NCBI RefSeq assembly: GCF_008642235.1
Contig: NZ_SJEV01000002.1
Location: 350,929-414,928 of the forward strand
Reading direction: 5' to 3'
Length of the DNA: 64,000 nt
From: Planctomonas psychrotolerans
Lineage (GTDB): Bacteria; Actinomycetota; Actinomycetes; Actinomycetales; Microbacteriaceae
Part shown: in pieces, positions 27,888-38,112 of the stretch
How the letters are laid out: each line of letters starts with the position of its first letter
How positions within the stretch are numbered: the stretch's first letter is position 1
The notes under the pieces: generated by a model
Databases searched by the model: none
What the model was told of the DNA's origin: nothing
Seen by the model: the letters and a program-made list of their open reading frames with translations, nothing else
Made by a program: the position numbers and the translations under genes

Positions 27888-30140
27888 TCAGCCCGCGTTG
27901 ACGCGGTAGACGTCGTACACGGCGTCGATCCGGCGCACCGCGTTCAGTACCCGGTCGAGGTGCGTGGTGTCACCCATCTCGAACACGAACCTGCTGATCG
28001 CGAGCCGGTTCGTCGACGTGGAGACGCTGGCCGACAGGATGTTCACGTGGTGCTCGGAGAGCACCCGGGTCACATCCGACAGCAGTCCGGCGCGGTCGAG
28101 CGCCTCCACCTGGATGTGCACGAGGAACAGGCTCTTCGACGACGGCGCCCATTCGACGTCGATCATCCGCTCGGGCTCCTGATACAGCGACGCCACGTTG
28201 TGGCACACCTTCTGGTGCACCGAGACGCCGGAACCCCGGGTCACGAAACCGACGATCTCGTCGCCGGGCACCGGGGTGCAGCACTTCGCCAGCTTGACGA
28301 GGATGTCGGGGGCGCCGCGCACGAGCACGCCGGAGTCGCTGTTGACCTGCGACCTCGACCGCTGGGTGATCGCGACGACGTCTTCGATCTCGTCGTCGGG
28401 CTCGCCCTGAATGGCGACGAGCACCTTCTCGATCACCGACTGGGCCGAGATGTGCCCCTCGCCGAGAGCGGCGTACAGGGCGGACACGTCGGCGTACTTC
28501 ATGGTCGACGCGACCTCGGAGATCACGTCCTGGCTCATCAGCTTCTGCAGCGGCAGGTTCTGCTTGCGCATGGCACGGGTGATCGCATCCTTGCCCTGCT
28601 CGATCGCCTCGTCGCGGCGCTCCTTGGTGAACCACTGACGGATCTTGTTCCGCGCACGCGGGCTCCGCACGAAGTTGAGCCAGTCCTGACTCGGTCCGCT
28701 GTCGGGGTTCTTCGAGGTGAACACCTCGACCACGTCACCGCTGTTCAGCGTCGACTCGAGCGGCACGAGTCGCCCGTTGACCTTGGCGCCCATCGTGCGG
28801 TGGCCGACGTCGGTGTGCACCGCGTAGGCGAAGTCCACCGGTGTCGCACCGGCGGGCAGCCCGATGACCTTGCCCTTCGGGGTGAAGACGTAGGTCTCCT
28901 TCGCCCCGATCTCGAAGCGCAGCGAGTCGAGGAACTCCCCCGGGTCGGCCGTCTCGGCCTGCCAGTCGGAGATGTGGGCGAGCCAGGCCATGTCGGTCTC
29001 GCTCTGCACGGCGCCCTCCGCGCCCTTGCCGGAGTTGACCTGCTCCTTGTACTTCCAGTGCGCGGCGACGCCGAACTCCGCGCGGCGGTGCATCTCGTTG
29101 GTGCGGATCTGGATCTCGACGGCCCGTCCCTGCGGCCCGATGACCGTGGTGTGCAGCGACTGGTACAGGTTGAACTTCGGGGTGGCGATGTAGTCCTTGA
29201 ACCGGCCGGGCACCGGGTTCCACCGGGCATGGATGAACCCGAGCACGGCGTAGCAGTCCCGCAGCGAGTCGACGAGCACGCGGATGCCCACGAGGTCGTA
29301 GATCTCGTCGAACTCGCGGCCGCGCACGATCATCTTCTGGTAGATCGAGTAGTACTGCTTCGGCCGGCCGACCACGGTGCCCCGGATGCGCGCGGCCTTG
29401 AGGTCTTCGTTCACCGAATCGATCACGTGCTGCACGAACTCCTCGCGCTGCGGGGTGCGCTGGCGCACGAGACTCTCGATCTCGATGTACAACTTCGGAT
29501 AGAGCACCGCGAACGACAGGTCCTCGAGCTCCCACTTGATGGCCTGGATCCCCAGCCGGTGCGCGAGCGGCGCGTAGATCTCGAGGGTCTCCTTCGCCTT
29601 CCGCGCGGCGGACTCCGGATTGACGAATCCCCACGTCCGGGCGTTGTGCAGGCGGTCGGCGAGCTTGATGATGAGCACGCGGATGTCCTTCGACATCGCG
29701 ACGACCATCTTCCGCACCGTCTCCGCCTGTGCGCTGTCGCCGTACTTCAGCTTGTCGAGCTTGGTGACCCCGTCGACGAGCATCGCGATCTCGTCGCCGA
29801 AGTCGTGCTGCAGCATGTCGAGCGTGTAGTCGGTGTCCTCCACCGTGTCGTGCAGCAGCGCCGCCGCCACGGTCTTCGGCCCGATGCCGAGATCGGCGAG
29901 GATCTGCGCCACCGCGACCGGGTGGGTGATGTACGGCTCGCCGCTCTTCCGCTTCTGCCCCTCGTGGGCGCGCTCGGCGGCGAGGTACGCGCGTTCGATG
30001 AGCGAGAGGTCGGCCCGCGGGTGGTGGGTGCGGAGCGTCCGCACCAGATTGTCCACGGCGCCGGCGGGCTGGGCACGCGAGAACAGGCGGGGAACGAGAC
30101 GTCGGAGCGACGCCGTGGTGGACGTCGTGGTCTCCGTCAT
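27888..30140 (-). CDS. relA: Bifunctional (p)ppGpp synthetase/hydrolase
   Basis: A Rel/SpoT protein controlling the stringent response, 750 residues. The HD hydrolase domain is in the first third (ITHPVAVAQILADLGI, LLHDTVEDTDYTLD), so hydrolysis is probably intact. The synthetase domain has YQSLHTTVIGPQGRAVEIQI. A TGS domain (YVFTPKGKVIGLPAGATPVDFAY) and a C-terminal ACT domain (LLSDVTRVLSEHHVNILSAS) follow. This is the single long Rel type usual in actinobacteria. The downstream plus-strand gene is convergent with only nine bases between the stops. Confidence 0.97.
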   Translation of the reverse strand: MTETTTSTTASLRRLVPRLFSRAQPAGAVDNLVRTLRTHHPRADLSLIERAYLAAERAHEGQKRKSGEPYITHPVAVAQILADLGIGPKTVAAALLHDTVEDTDYTLDMLQHDFGDEIAMLVDGVTKLDKLKYGDSAQAETVRKMVVAMSKDIRVLIIKLADRLHNARTWGFVNPESAARKAKETLEIYAPLAHRLGIQAIKWELEDLSFAVLYPKLYIEIESLVRQRTPQREEFVQHVIDSVNEDLKAARIRGTVVGRPKQYYSIYQKMIVRGREFDEIYDLVGIRVLVDSLRDCYAVLGFIHARWNPVPGRFKDYIATPKFNLYQSLHTTVIGPQGRAVEIQIRTNEMHRRAEFGVAAHWKYKEQVNSGKGAEGAVQSETDMAWLAHISDWQAETADPGEFLDSLRFEIGAKETYVFTPKGKVIGLPAGATPVDFAYAVHTDVGHRTMGAKVNGRLVPLESTLNSGDVVEVFTSKNPDSGPSQDWLNFVRSPRARNKIRQWFTKERRDEAIEQGKDAITRAMRKQNLPLQKLMSQDVISEVASTMKYADVSALYAALGEGHISAQSVIEKVLVAIQGEPDDEIEDVVAITQRSRSQVNSDSGVLVRGAPDILVKLAKCCTPVPGDEIVGFVTRGSGVSVHQKVCHNVASLYQEPERMIDVEWAPSSKSLFLVHIQVEALDRAGLLSDVTRVLSEHHVNILSASVSTSTNRLAISRFVFEMGDTTHLDRVLNAVRRIDAVYDVYRVNAG

Positions 30141-30212
30141 GCCCGCACTTCCTCACACTCGAATACGCTCAAAAATAGCACCGCGCGAGGAGTCGGAAGG
30201 ACGCGTTCGCGG

Positions 30213-30572
30213 TCAGGCGACGATGCCCGGCGTTCCGTTGTTGCGCACCACGGCACCACCGGCGTCCTGCCAGCTCTCCATGCCGCCCACCACGTTGGTC
30301 GCCGGATAGCCCGCCCGCAGGAGGGCGTTCGTCACCCGGGCGGATCGGCCGCCGGATCGGCAGATGACGAGCACGTGGGTGTCGTCGGGGATCTCCTCGA
30401 GGCGGTCCTGCAGGGAGCCCATGGGCACGTGGTGGGCGTCGGGCGCGTGGCCTGCCTCCCACTCGGTCGGTTCGCGCACGTCCAGCAGCCAGGAGTCACC
30501 CGGTGTCACGCGGGCGATGGCCGTTGCGGCGTCGATCTCCGCACCGAACCCCGCGGAATCCATCGGCGTCAT
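30213..30572 (-). CDS. Rhodanese-domain protein
   Basis: A single-domain rhodanese of 119 residues, cytoplasmic. The active-site loop is VICRSGGRSARV with the catalytic Cys, and LLDVREPTEWEAGHAP is the typical N-terminal motif. The ATG overlaps the secF stop by ATGA, so it is translated with secD-secF. Single rhodaneses of this kind move persulfide sulfur; the acceptor is unknown. Confidence 0.9.
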   Translation of the reverse strand: MTPMDSAGFGAEIDAATAIARVTPGDSWLLDVREPTEWEAGHAPDAHHVPMGSLQDRLEEIPDDTHVLVICRSGGRSARVTNALLRAGYPATNVVGGMESWQDAGGAVVRNNGTPGIVA

Positions 30573-31606
30573 CGCTCGCCCGCCGTCACGGGTCGCGCCG
30601 CGCCGGTGGCCACCTTCGGCGCCGCGTCGCCGGCCTTCTCGCGGGCGGCGAGGGTGCGCGCGTCGGCCTTGCGGATCTCGTCCTCGCCCTCCCGCAGGTG
30701 GGCGTAGATCGGTGCGGCGAGGAAGATCGTCGAGTACGTGCCGACCAGGATGCCGATGAACAGCGCGAGGGCGATGTCACGGAGCGTGCCCGCTCCGAGC
30801 AGGATCGCACCGATCAGCAGGATGGACGCCACCGGCAGGATGGCGACGACCGACGTGTTGATGGACCGGACGAGCGTCTGGTTGACCGCGAGGTTCACCG
30901 ACCCGGCGAAGGTCCGGCGCGACTCGGTGCCGTCCTCGGCGGTGTTCTCGCGGATCTTGTCGAAAACCACGACGGTGTCGTAGAGCGAGTAGCCGAGGAT
31001 GGTCAGGAACCCGATGACCGCCGCGGGGGTGACCTCGAAGCCCGAAATGCCGTAGATGCCGGCGGTGAGGACGAGGTCGTGCAGAAGGGCGACGAGGGCC
31101 GCCACCGACATCTTCCAGGTGCGGAAGTAGATGGCCATGACGACCGCAGCGAGGAGCAGGAACACCGCGAGTGCCCGCAGGGCCGCGCCGGTGATGTCGG
31201 CGCCCCAGGCGGGTCCGATGAACGACTCGGTGACATCGGCCTCGGGCACCGCGTAGGCCTCCGCGAGGGCGGTGCGCACCTCGGCGCTCTCGTCGCTGCT
31301 GAGCTGCTCGGTCTGCACGCGCACGGATTCGTTGCCGACGACCGACACCCGGGCCGGGACGTCGGAGACGGTCGCGACAGCGTCCGTCGCGAGGTCCTGG
31401 CTGGTGGACTCGGGCGAGCTGACCTGGTACTCGGATCCACCGGTGAACTCGATGCCGAACACGAAACCGCCGCGCAGCATGGGGCCGACTACCGCGATGA
31501 GGATGGCGATGGCCGCGATCAAATACCAGAGCTTCCGGCGTCCGACGATGTTGATCGAGCGCTTGCCGGTGTAGAGGTCGTTGCCGAACTCGGTGAAATT
31601 GGCCAT
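30569..31606 (-). CDS. secF: Protein translocase subunit SecF
   Basis: With SecD it uses the proton gradient to help Sec export on the outer side of the membrane. The protein has 345 residues. It has one helix near the N terminus, a small P1-like domain, and a cluster of five C-terminal helices that includes FEVTPAAVIGFLTILGYSLYD, a SecF signature. The C terminus is cytoplasmic and basic. The ATG overlaps the secD stop by one base (TGATG). Confidence 0.96.
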   Translation of the reverse strand: MANFTEFGNDLYTGKRSINIVGRRKLWYLIAAIAILIAVVGPMLRGGFVFGIEFTGGSEYQVSSPESTSQDLATDAVATVSDVPARVSVVGNESVRVQTEQLSSDESAEVRTALAEAYAVPEADVTESFIGPAWGADITGAALRALAVFLLLAAVVMAIYFRTWKMSVAALVALLHDLVLTAGIYGISGFEVTPAAVIGFLTILGYSLYDTVVVFDKIRENTAEDGTESRRTFAGSVNLAVNQTLVRSINTSVVAILPVASILLIGAILLGAGTLRDIALALFIGILVGTYSTIFLAAPIYAHLREGEDEIRKADARTLAAREKAGDAAPKVATGAARPVTAGER

Positions 31607-33426
31607 CAGGAATCCTTATCCGACTTCGAACTGCGGGAGGCCGACACCAGGGAGGCTTCCTCCGCCTTGCGTTCCGCGATGGTGCGTCGCCTCTCGGCCT
31701 CGCGGGCGCTCGTCACCGGCTTCTTGCCGGCAACGACGGCGGGGGTGCGGAACGTGGCGCGGCCGCGGTAGACGGCGCCGAGGGCCCGCGGATCGAGTCC
31801 GCTCAGGCGGTGACCGTCGTTGAAGAACCGGGTCGTGGCGAGGAGTTGCAGCATGGGGTGTGTGAACATGGCCACGACCAGCAGGTCGATGAGCGTGGTG
31901 AGTCCGAGTGTGAAGGCGAAGCCCCGCACATTGCCGACGGCGAGGATGAACAGCACGGCCGCCGCGAGGAAGTTGACCGTGTCCGACGCGATGACGGTGC
32001 GGATGGCGCGCTTCCACCCGCTCTCCACGGCGGAGACCAGCCCTCGCCCGTCGCGAAGTTCGTCCTTGATGCGTTCGAAGTAGACGATGAACGAGTCGGC
32101 GGTGATACCGATCGCCACGATCAGACCGGCCACACCGGCGAGCGAGAGGCGGTACCCCTCGCGCCAGGACAGGAGGGTGATGATCAGGTAGGTGAGGACG
32201 CCAGCGATGACGAGCGAGGCGATGGTCACGACCGCCAGCGCCCGGTACTGCACGAGCGAATACACCACCACGAGAACGAGTCCGATGAAGCCCGCGAGGA
32301 GACCGCTGGCGAGCTGGGCGGTACCGAGCGTCGCGGAGATGAGCTCGGAGCTCTGCACCGTGAAGCTGAACGGCAGGGCGCCGAACTTGAGCTGGTCGGC
32401 GAGCGTCTTGGCCGTCTCCTGGGTGAAGCTCCCGGTGATGCTCGGTTGACCGTTGGTGACGGCGCCCTCGGTGCGCGGGGCGGAGATGACCTGGCCGTCG
32501 AGCACGATGGCGAATTGGTTGCGCACGCCTTCGAGACCGACGAGGCGGGTGGAGACCTCACCGAACTGCTCGGTGCCCTCGCCGTCGAACTCGATGTTCA
32601 CGGCCCAGATGTTGCTCGTGCCGCCCTGCGCGGTGGGCTGCAGGCCGCTCGTGGCGTCGGAGATCCGCTCGCCGGAGACCTCGACGGGGCCGAGGATGTA
32701 CTTCACCGATCCGTCGGCCTCACAGGTGATGAGCGGCTGGTCGGCGGGGGCGGTGCTGTTGTCGTTGTCGGCCGCGTCGCAGTCGTAACTGTCGAAGGCC
32801 TCCTGCAGCTCCGGCGTCACCCAGGCGAGGTCGCTGCCATCGGTGGGCTCGGTGGCCGGCGTCGCCTCGGGCGCGGGCTCCTCCTCGGCGGGAGCCTCCT
32901 CGGCGGGGGCCTCCTCGGCCGGGGCCTCGGCCGCGGGGTCGTCCGTCGCACCGTCGACCGCGGGGGTCTCGGCGTCGGGTGCAGCCTCCCCTTCCGGGGC
33001 GGGCGTCTCCTCGGCCACCGGTCCGGGAGCTCCGGCCACGAGGACCGGTCGGAATTCGAGCTGAGCCGACTGCTCGATGCGGTTCAGCGTCTCCTCGTCG
33101 GGCCGGCCGGGGATCGACACCACGATGTTGGAGCCACCCTGGGTGGTGATCTCCGCCTCGGACACGCCACTCGCGTTGACGCGTTCGCGGATGATCGACA
33201 CGGCCTGGGCGAGCTGCTCGCCGGAGGGATTGGCCTCCTCGTCACCGAGCACCGGCGCCAGGATGATCTGCGTTCCCCCCTCGAGGTCGAGCGCGAGCTT
33301 CGGGGTCCAGGATCCGTCCGAGAACATCACGCTGGCCGCGTTGCCGAGGACGAGCGCGACGATGATCGCGGCCAGCCAGATCAGGGAACGGCGCGCCTTG
33401 CGCACGGGGGTCGACGACTGTGCCAA
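31606..33426 (-). CDS. secD: Protein translocase subunit SecD
   Basis: Partner of SecF, 606 residues. It has an N-terminal helix (SLIWLAAIIVALVLGNAASV), then the large P1 domain with LALDLEGGTQIILAP, and the C-terminal helix bundle with GVAGLIVAIGITADSFIVYF. Residues about 140-195 form an Ala/Glu/Pro-rich insertion with repeated APAEE units. The start is TTG at 33424-33426; it lacks a strong ribosome site but matches the family N terminus. YajC lies upstream. Confidence 0.94.
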   Translation of the reverse strand: MAQSSTPVRKARRSLIWLAAIIVALVLGNAASVMFSDGSWTPKLALDLEGGTQIILAPVLGDEEANPSGEQLAQAVSIIRERVNASGVSEAEITTQGGSNIVVSIPGRPDEETLNRIEQSAQLEFRPVLVAGAPGPVAEETPAPEGEAAPDAETPAVDGATDDPAAEAPAEEAPAEEAPAEEEPAPEATPATEPTDGSDLAWVTPELQEAFDSYDCDAADNDNSTAPADQPLITCEADGSVKYILGPVEVSGERISDATSGLQPTAQGGTSNIWAVNIEFDGEGTEQFGEVSTRLVGLEGVRNQFAIVLDGQVISAPRTEGAVTNGQPSITGSFTQETAKTLADQLKFGALPFSFTVQSSELISATLGTAQLASGLLAGFIGLVLVVVYSLVQYRALAVVTIASLVIAGVLTYLIITLLSWREGYRLSLAGVAGLIVAIGITADSFIVYFERIKDELRDGRGLVSAVESGWKRAIRTVIASDTVNFLAAAVLFILAVGNVRGFAFTLGLTTLIDLLVVAMFTHPMLQLLATTRFFNDGHRLSGLDPRALGAVYRGRATFRTPAVVAGKKPVTSAREAERRRTIAERKAEEASLVSASRSSKSDKDS

Positions 33427-33489
33427 CTCAGGGACTCTGCTTTCTACGAGCGCGGCGGAGCACTGTGCCCCCCCGAGCAGATGGTTGTG

Positions 33490-33960
33490 TTAGTCGCCGG
33501 ATCGTCGGTCGCGACCCGAAGGGTCGGTGTCGTCGTCGAGGCCAGCGGCGCGGTCGTCGATCGGTCGGGCGGTGCCGGACGCAGCGGTGCCGGACGCGGT
33601 GCGCTCGCCGAACTGCGGCCGGGTGGTCTCGTCGATCACCACGGTGTCGTCGGCGAGGGTGTCGTCGACGGTGTCGGACGTGTCCTCGTCCTCGGCGAGC
33701 ACCGGGTCGACGACGCGCGTCAGGGCCTGGCGGTGCAGCTTCAGGGTCACGCCGGGCGACGTCTCCACCAGCACCGTGTTCGCCTCCTCATCGATGGAGA
33801 GCAGGGTTCCGTAGAGACCGAAGCTGGTCATCACCTCGGCTCCGGGAACCATCTGCTCCTGCAGTGCGGCGAGGTCGCGCTGGCGCTTGCGACCGTTGCG
33901 GAACATGAAGAAGATGAGCATCGCGAGGACCGCGAGCATGATGAGGGTAAACGGATCCAT
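33490..33960 (-). CDS. yajC: Preprotein translocase accessory subunit YajC
   Basis: A 156-residue single-TM protein (FTLIMLAVLAMLIFFMFRNG) with the conserved cytoplasmic part RKRQRDLAALQEQMVPGAEVMTSFGL given here in pieces: RKRQRDLAALQ, then MVPGAEVMTSFGLYG. It has a long acidic Asp/Thr tail. It associates with SecDF and YidC. It is 63 bases ahead of secD and 74 bases after ruvB, in the usual ruvCAB-yajC-secDF order. Confidence 0.94.
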   Translation of the reverse strand: MDPFTLIMLAVLAMLIFFMFRNGRKRQRDLAALQEQMVPGAEVMTSFGLYGTLLSIDEEANTVLVETSPGVTLKLHRQALTRVVDPVLAEDEDTSDTVDDTLADDTVVIDETTRPQFGERTASGTAASGTARPIDDRAAGLDDDTDPSGRDRRSGD

Positions 33961-34034
33961 AGGATCTAGGAAGCCTTTCGATGGTGGCGGTGGTCGCGCG
34001 CACAGAATCGCGCGTTCGTGAAGACCAACTCGAA

Positions 34035-35072
34035 TTATAGGTCATCGCCGAAGAGGCCCTGGCTGGGACCCGGCAGACCGAAGTGTCGCCAGGCCGCGGG
34101 CGTGGCTACCCGGCCCCTCGGTGTGCGGGTGAGCAAGCCGATGCGCACGAGAAACGGCTCCACCACCGACTCCACGGTTTCGGCCTCCTCGCCGACCGAC
34201 ACGGCGAGGGTGCTGAGGCCCACCGGTCCCCCGCCGAACCGCGTCAGGATGATCTCCATCACGGCGCGGTCGAGCCGATCGAGACCGAGGGGGTCGACGT
34301 CGTAGAGCTCCAGCGCGGCGTGCACCGACCCGAGATCGGCGTCGACCCCGTGCACGAGCGCGTAGTCGCGCACGCGCCGCAGCAGCCGGTTGGCGATGCG
34401 GGGCGTTCCGCGGCAGCGCCCGGCGATCTCGGCGAGGGCGCGACGGTCGATGGACAGGTCGAGCAGGCGTGCGGCGCGGCCGAGCACCTGCTCGAGTTCC
34501 GTGTCGTCGTAGAACTCGAGGTGAGCGGTGAAGCCGAACCGGTCGCGGAGGGGATTCGGCAGGAGCCCGCTCCGGGTGGTGGCGCCCACCAGGGTGAACG
34601 GCGCGAGGTCGAGTGGAATGGAGGTGGCTCCGGCTCCCTTGCCGACCATGATGTCGATGCGGAAGTCCTCCATCGCGAGGTACAGCATCTCCTCGGCCGG
34701 GCGCGCCATCCGGTGGATCTCGTCGATGAAGAGCACCTCCCCCGGTACGAGCGACGACAGCACGGCGGCGAGGTCGCCGGCGTGCTGGATGGCGGGTCCG
34801 CTCGACATGCGGAGCGGTCGGTTGCTCTCCTGCGCGACGATCATGGCGAGAGTGGTCTTGCCGAGGCCGGGGGGACCGGCGAGAAGGATGTGGTCGGGCG
34901 TGCGGGCCTGCAGGTCGGCGGCCTTCAGCAGCAGTTCCAGCTGCCCGCGCACCTTCGTCTGGCCCACGAACTCGGCGAGCGTCTTCGGGCGCAGGGCTCC
35001 CTCGAACGCCAGCTCGGCGTCGGACTCGACCTCCGGGTTCGCGATGTCGGCGGCGCCGTCGAAGGCCGTCAT
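34035..35072 (-). CDS. ruvB: Holliday junction branch-migration ATPase RuvB
   Basis: Hexameric AAA+ motor driving branch migration with RuvA. The protein has 345 residues. Walker A is [11 protein letters not shown], Walker B is LFIDEIHR, sensor 1 is [11 protein letters not shown], and the winged-helix C terminus has [17 protein letters not shown]. The start ATG overlaps the ruvA stop (ATGA). Confidence 0.98.
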   Translation of the reverse strand: MTAFDGAADIANPEVESDAELAFEGALRPKTLAEFVGQTKVRGQLELLLKAADLQARTPDHILLAGPPGLGKTTLAMIVAQESNRPLRMSSGPAIQHAGDLAAVLSSLVPGEVLFIDEIHRMARPAEEMLYLAMEDFRIDIMVGKGAGATSIPLDLAPFTLVGATTRSGLLPNPLRDRFGFTAHLEFYDDTELEQVLGRAARLLDLSIDRRALAEIAGRCRGTPRIANRLLRRVRDYALVHGVDADLGSVHAALELYDVDPLGLDRLDRAVMEIILTRFGGGPVGLSTLAVSVGEEAETVESVVEPFLVRIGLLTRTPRGRVATPAAWRHFGLPGPSQGLFGDDL

Positions 35073-35683
35073 CGGGCTCCCCCGACGGCCTGCTGCGGAC
35101 CGAGCCGGGCGAGCGCGAGGCGGAGCAGCACCGCCGTGGACGGGTCGGTGTCGTCCTCGGCGAGGATCTCGTCGATCGTCTGGGTTGCGACGCGCTCCGA
35201 CCAGCCGAGACCGACGAGCGCGGCGACCACGTTGCCGCCGTTCGACGGGGTCGGCGCGGGGGCCGCGGCGCGGACCGGCGCGCTGACCACGATCTTGCCC
35301 GCGAGCTGCAGCACGATCAGCTTGGCCGTCTTCGGTCCGATGCCGGACACGCGGCGGAAGACCGCGTCGTCCTCGGTCGCCACGGCGGCGGCGATCGAGG
35401 CCGGGTCCACGCTCGCCAGCACGCCGAGGGCCGACTTGGGTCCGACACCGGTGACCCCGCAGAGCAGGTCGAAGACGCGCAGTTCGTCGGCTCCGGCGAA
35501 GCCGAAGAGCGACAGGGAATCCTCCCTCACGATGAGGGACGTGAGCAGCATCGCCTCCTGTCCCTCCGAGAGCGATGAGGCGTGCGCCGGCGTGACCTGC
35601 ACCGAATACCCGACGCCGCCGACCTCGAGCACCACGGTCGAACCGGATGCGACGAGTACGGTGCCGCGGAGGGAGGAGATCAC
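35069..35683 (-). CDS. ruvA: Holliday junction DNA-binding subunit RuvA
   Basis: Tetrameric junction-binding protein, 204 residues. It has an N-terminal OB fold ([22 protein letters not shown]), two HhH motifs ([17 protein letters not shown] and [16 protein letters not shown]), and a C-terminal RuvB-binding domain. A GTG start is used. It lies 16 bases downstream of ruvC. Confidence 0.97.
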   Translation of the reverse strand: MISSLRGTVLVASGSTVVLEVGGVGYSVQVTPAHASSLSEGQEAMLLTSLIVREDSLSLFGFAGADELRVFDLLCGVTGVGPKSALGVLASVDPASIAAAVATEDDAVFRRVSGIGPKTAKLIVLQLAGKIVVSAPVRAAAPAPTPSNGGNVVAALVGLGWSERVATQTIDEILAEDDTDPSTAVLLRLALARLGPQQAVGGAR

Positions 35684-35699
35684 CGCCTCAGCCTACGAG

Positions 35700-36302
35700 C
35701 TACCTCCGACTTCGGGCCGCACGCTCGGCGGCGAGCCACGCGGCCTGCGCGGGCGTGGACACCGCGGCGGACCGCGCCGACGGCACCCTGCTCCGGCGTG
35801 CCGGGGACGCGACCGACGGGGTCGAGCTCTGCCGCCAGGCGGCGCAGATCGCGATGGCCAGCGCGTCCGCGGCGTCGGCCGGTTTCGGCGCCTCCGTGAG
35901 GCCGAGGATGCGGGCGACCATCGTGCCGACCTGCCGCTTGTCGGCCGATCCGTACCCGGTCACGGCAGCCTTCACCTCGCTCGGCGTGTGGAGCGCCACG
36001 GGGATGCCGCGCCGCGCCGCCTCGTGCAGAGCGACCCCGCTGATCTGGGCCACGCCCATGACCGTCTTCAGGTTCTGCTGAGCGAACACCCGCTCGATGG
36101 CGAGCACGTCCGGCCGGTGCCGGTCGAGCACGTCCTCGATGCTCCGGCCGAGCTCGAGCAGTCGAGCGTCGAGCGTCATGTCTGCGGTCGTCCGCACGAC
36201 CGACACCTCGACGAGCACGGCGGAGCGGTTGGAACGCACGTCGACCACACCGATGCCGCAGCGGGTGAGTCCCGGGTCGATGCCCAGCACGCGGAACGGC
36301 AT
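35700..36302 (-). CDS. ruvC: Crossover junction endodeoxyribonuclease RuvC
   Basis: Resolves Holliday junctions, 200 residues. The RNase H-like fold is shown by [17 protein letters not shown] (catalytic Asp), [11 protein letters not shown] (Glu), and the C-terminal [11 protein letters not shown] acidic pair. About 40 residues beyond the catalytic core are basic and Ser/Ala-rich. The ATG at 36300-36302 lies 11 bases after the yebC stop. Confidence 0.97.
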   Translation of the reverse strand: MPFRVLGIDPGLTRCGIGVVDVRSNRSAVLVEVSVVRTTADMTLDARLLELGRSIEDVLDRHRPDVLAIERVFAQQNLKTVMGVAQISGVALHEAARRGIPVALHTPSEVKAAVTGYGSADKRQVGTMVARILGLTEAPKPADAADALAIAICAAWRQSSTPSVASPARRSRVPSARSAAVSTPAQAAWLAAERAARSRR

Positions 36303-36313
36303 GGTTGGAGCCG

Positions 36314-37072
<759 letters not shown>

Positions 37073-37167
37073 GGCTGGTGGCTCCTAACCGCAAAAGACG
37101 CTTAAGTCTAGAGGACGCGACTATTCCCGCTGGTGCCGCTCCCCCGCGCGGGCATAACATCGGCGCC

Positions 37168-37956
37168 ATGACGTCGCGCTCCCTCGCGATCTGCGTCGCC
37201 CATCCGGATGACGAGTCGTATGCGCTGTACGGCTCGGTCGCGCTGCACGCCGCCGAGCCGGACTTCCGTCTCGCCGTGCTGCACGCGACCGACGGCGATG
37301 CGGGCGAGGTCGCGCCGGGGGTGCAGGCGCCGCCCGATGGGCTCGGGGCCTTCCGTCGCGACGAGGACGAACGCGCCTGGATCGCGGTCGGCCGAACGCC
37401 CGACCGGCACGACTGGCTCGGGTACCCGGACGGCCGCCTCGACGCGGTGCCGTACGACGAGCTCGTGGACCGCGTGGCGGCGTTCCTCGAAGCGGAACGG
37501 CCGGATGTCGTCTTCACCTTCGGGCCCGACGGCGTGAGCGGGCATCCGGATCACATTCGGATCGGGCGGGCCACCGACGAGGCGTTCCACCGCGTGCGGG
37601 CGGAAGGCGGGGTGGGCCTGCGGCGCCTGGTGCACGGCGTGATCCCCCAGCTGCTGTTCGACCGCATGCAGGTGTGGCGGGCGGAGCACGGCCTTCCGGT
37701 CTGGGATCCGCAGCGCGTCTACCACCTGCGGGGTGTCCCGGACGGCATCGTCAGCGTGCGGGTGAACACCAGGCCGGTGTCCCATCTCGTGCTCGCCGGG
37801 TTGAAGGAGCACCGCAGCCAGCGGCATGTGCTCTTCGACGACCTGCTGGACGAGGAGTGGCGGGCGGCGTTGCGGCGCGAGTTCCACGCGATCGTGTGGC
37901 CGCCCCGGGACCCGGGGGCCCCGCTCCTCACCGATGTCTTCGAGGGCCTCGACTGA
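37168..37956 (+). CDS. PIG-L family deacetylase
   Basis: A 262-residue zinc-dependent N-deacetylase of the LmbE/PIG-L fold. The metal motif AHPDDESYAL is at residues 9-18, and GHPDHIRIGRATDEAFH is the second metal segment. Family members act on GlcNAc-inositol, mycothiol conjugates or antibiotic precursors; Mca and MshB are possible relatives, but the substrate cannot be read from the sequence. The ATG at 37168 is chosen because the homologous part begins there; the frame upstream has no family similarity. It is a lone plus-strand gene among minus-strand operons. Confidence 0.88.
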   Translation: MTSRSLAICVAHPDDESYALYGSVALHAAEPDFRLAVLHATDGDAGEVAPGVQAPPDGLGAFRRDEDERAWIAVGRTPDRHDWLGYPDGRLDAVPYDELVDRVAAFLEAERPDVVFTFGPDGVSGHPDHIRIGRATDEAFHRVRAEGGVGLRRLVHGVIPQLLFDRMQVWRAEHGLPVWDPQRVYHLRGVPDGIVSVRVNTRPVSHLVLAGLKEHRSQRHVLFDDLLDEEWRAALRREFHAIVWPPRDPGAPLLTDVFEGLD

Positions 37957-37963
37957 GGTGCAC

Positions 37964-38027
37964 GGTTCCTGAGCCAACACGGTCCCAGAGCAATACGGTC
38001 CCGGGCGATGCATACCCTGAGTGATAG
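37964..38027. repeat. Decayed tandem copies of the CCTGAGC repeat
   Basis: Successive partial units CGGTTCCTGAGCCA, CGGTCCCAGAGCAA, CGGTCCCGGGCGAT and CCCTGAGTGATAG are spaced about 14-19 bases apart directly after the PIG-L gene stop. They look like degenerate half-copies of the complete repeat at 38028. Confidence 0.5.
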
Positions 38028-38083
38028 GGTCCCTGAGCCTGTCGAAGGGACGTTCCGACCCTTCGACAGGCTCAGGGTCCGTG
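38028..38083. repeat. Inverted pair of the palindromic repeat forming a large hairpin
   Basis: Two complete copies in opposite orientation. Arm one (38028-38049) has core CCTGAGCCTGTCGAAGGG and arm two (38062-38083) its complement CCCTTCGACAGGCTCAGG. The arms match at 21 of 22 positions around a 12-base loop. It lies between convergent genes (PIG-L and pdxT), so it could act as a bidirectional terminator. Confidence 0.8.
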
Positions 38084-38112
38084 GGACCCGTGTCGCGGGA
38101 GGTGGCGGTGGT

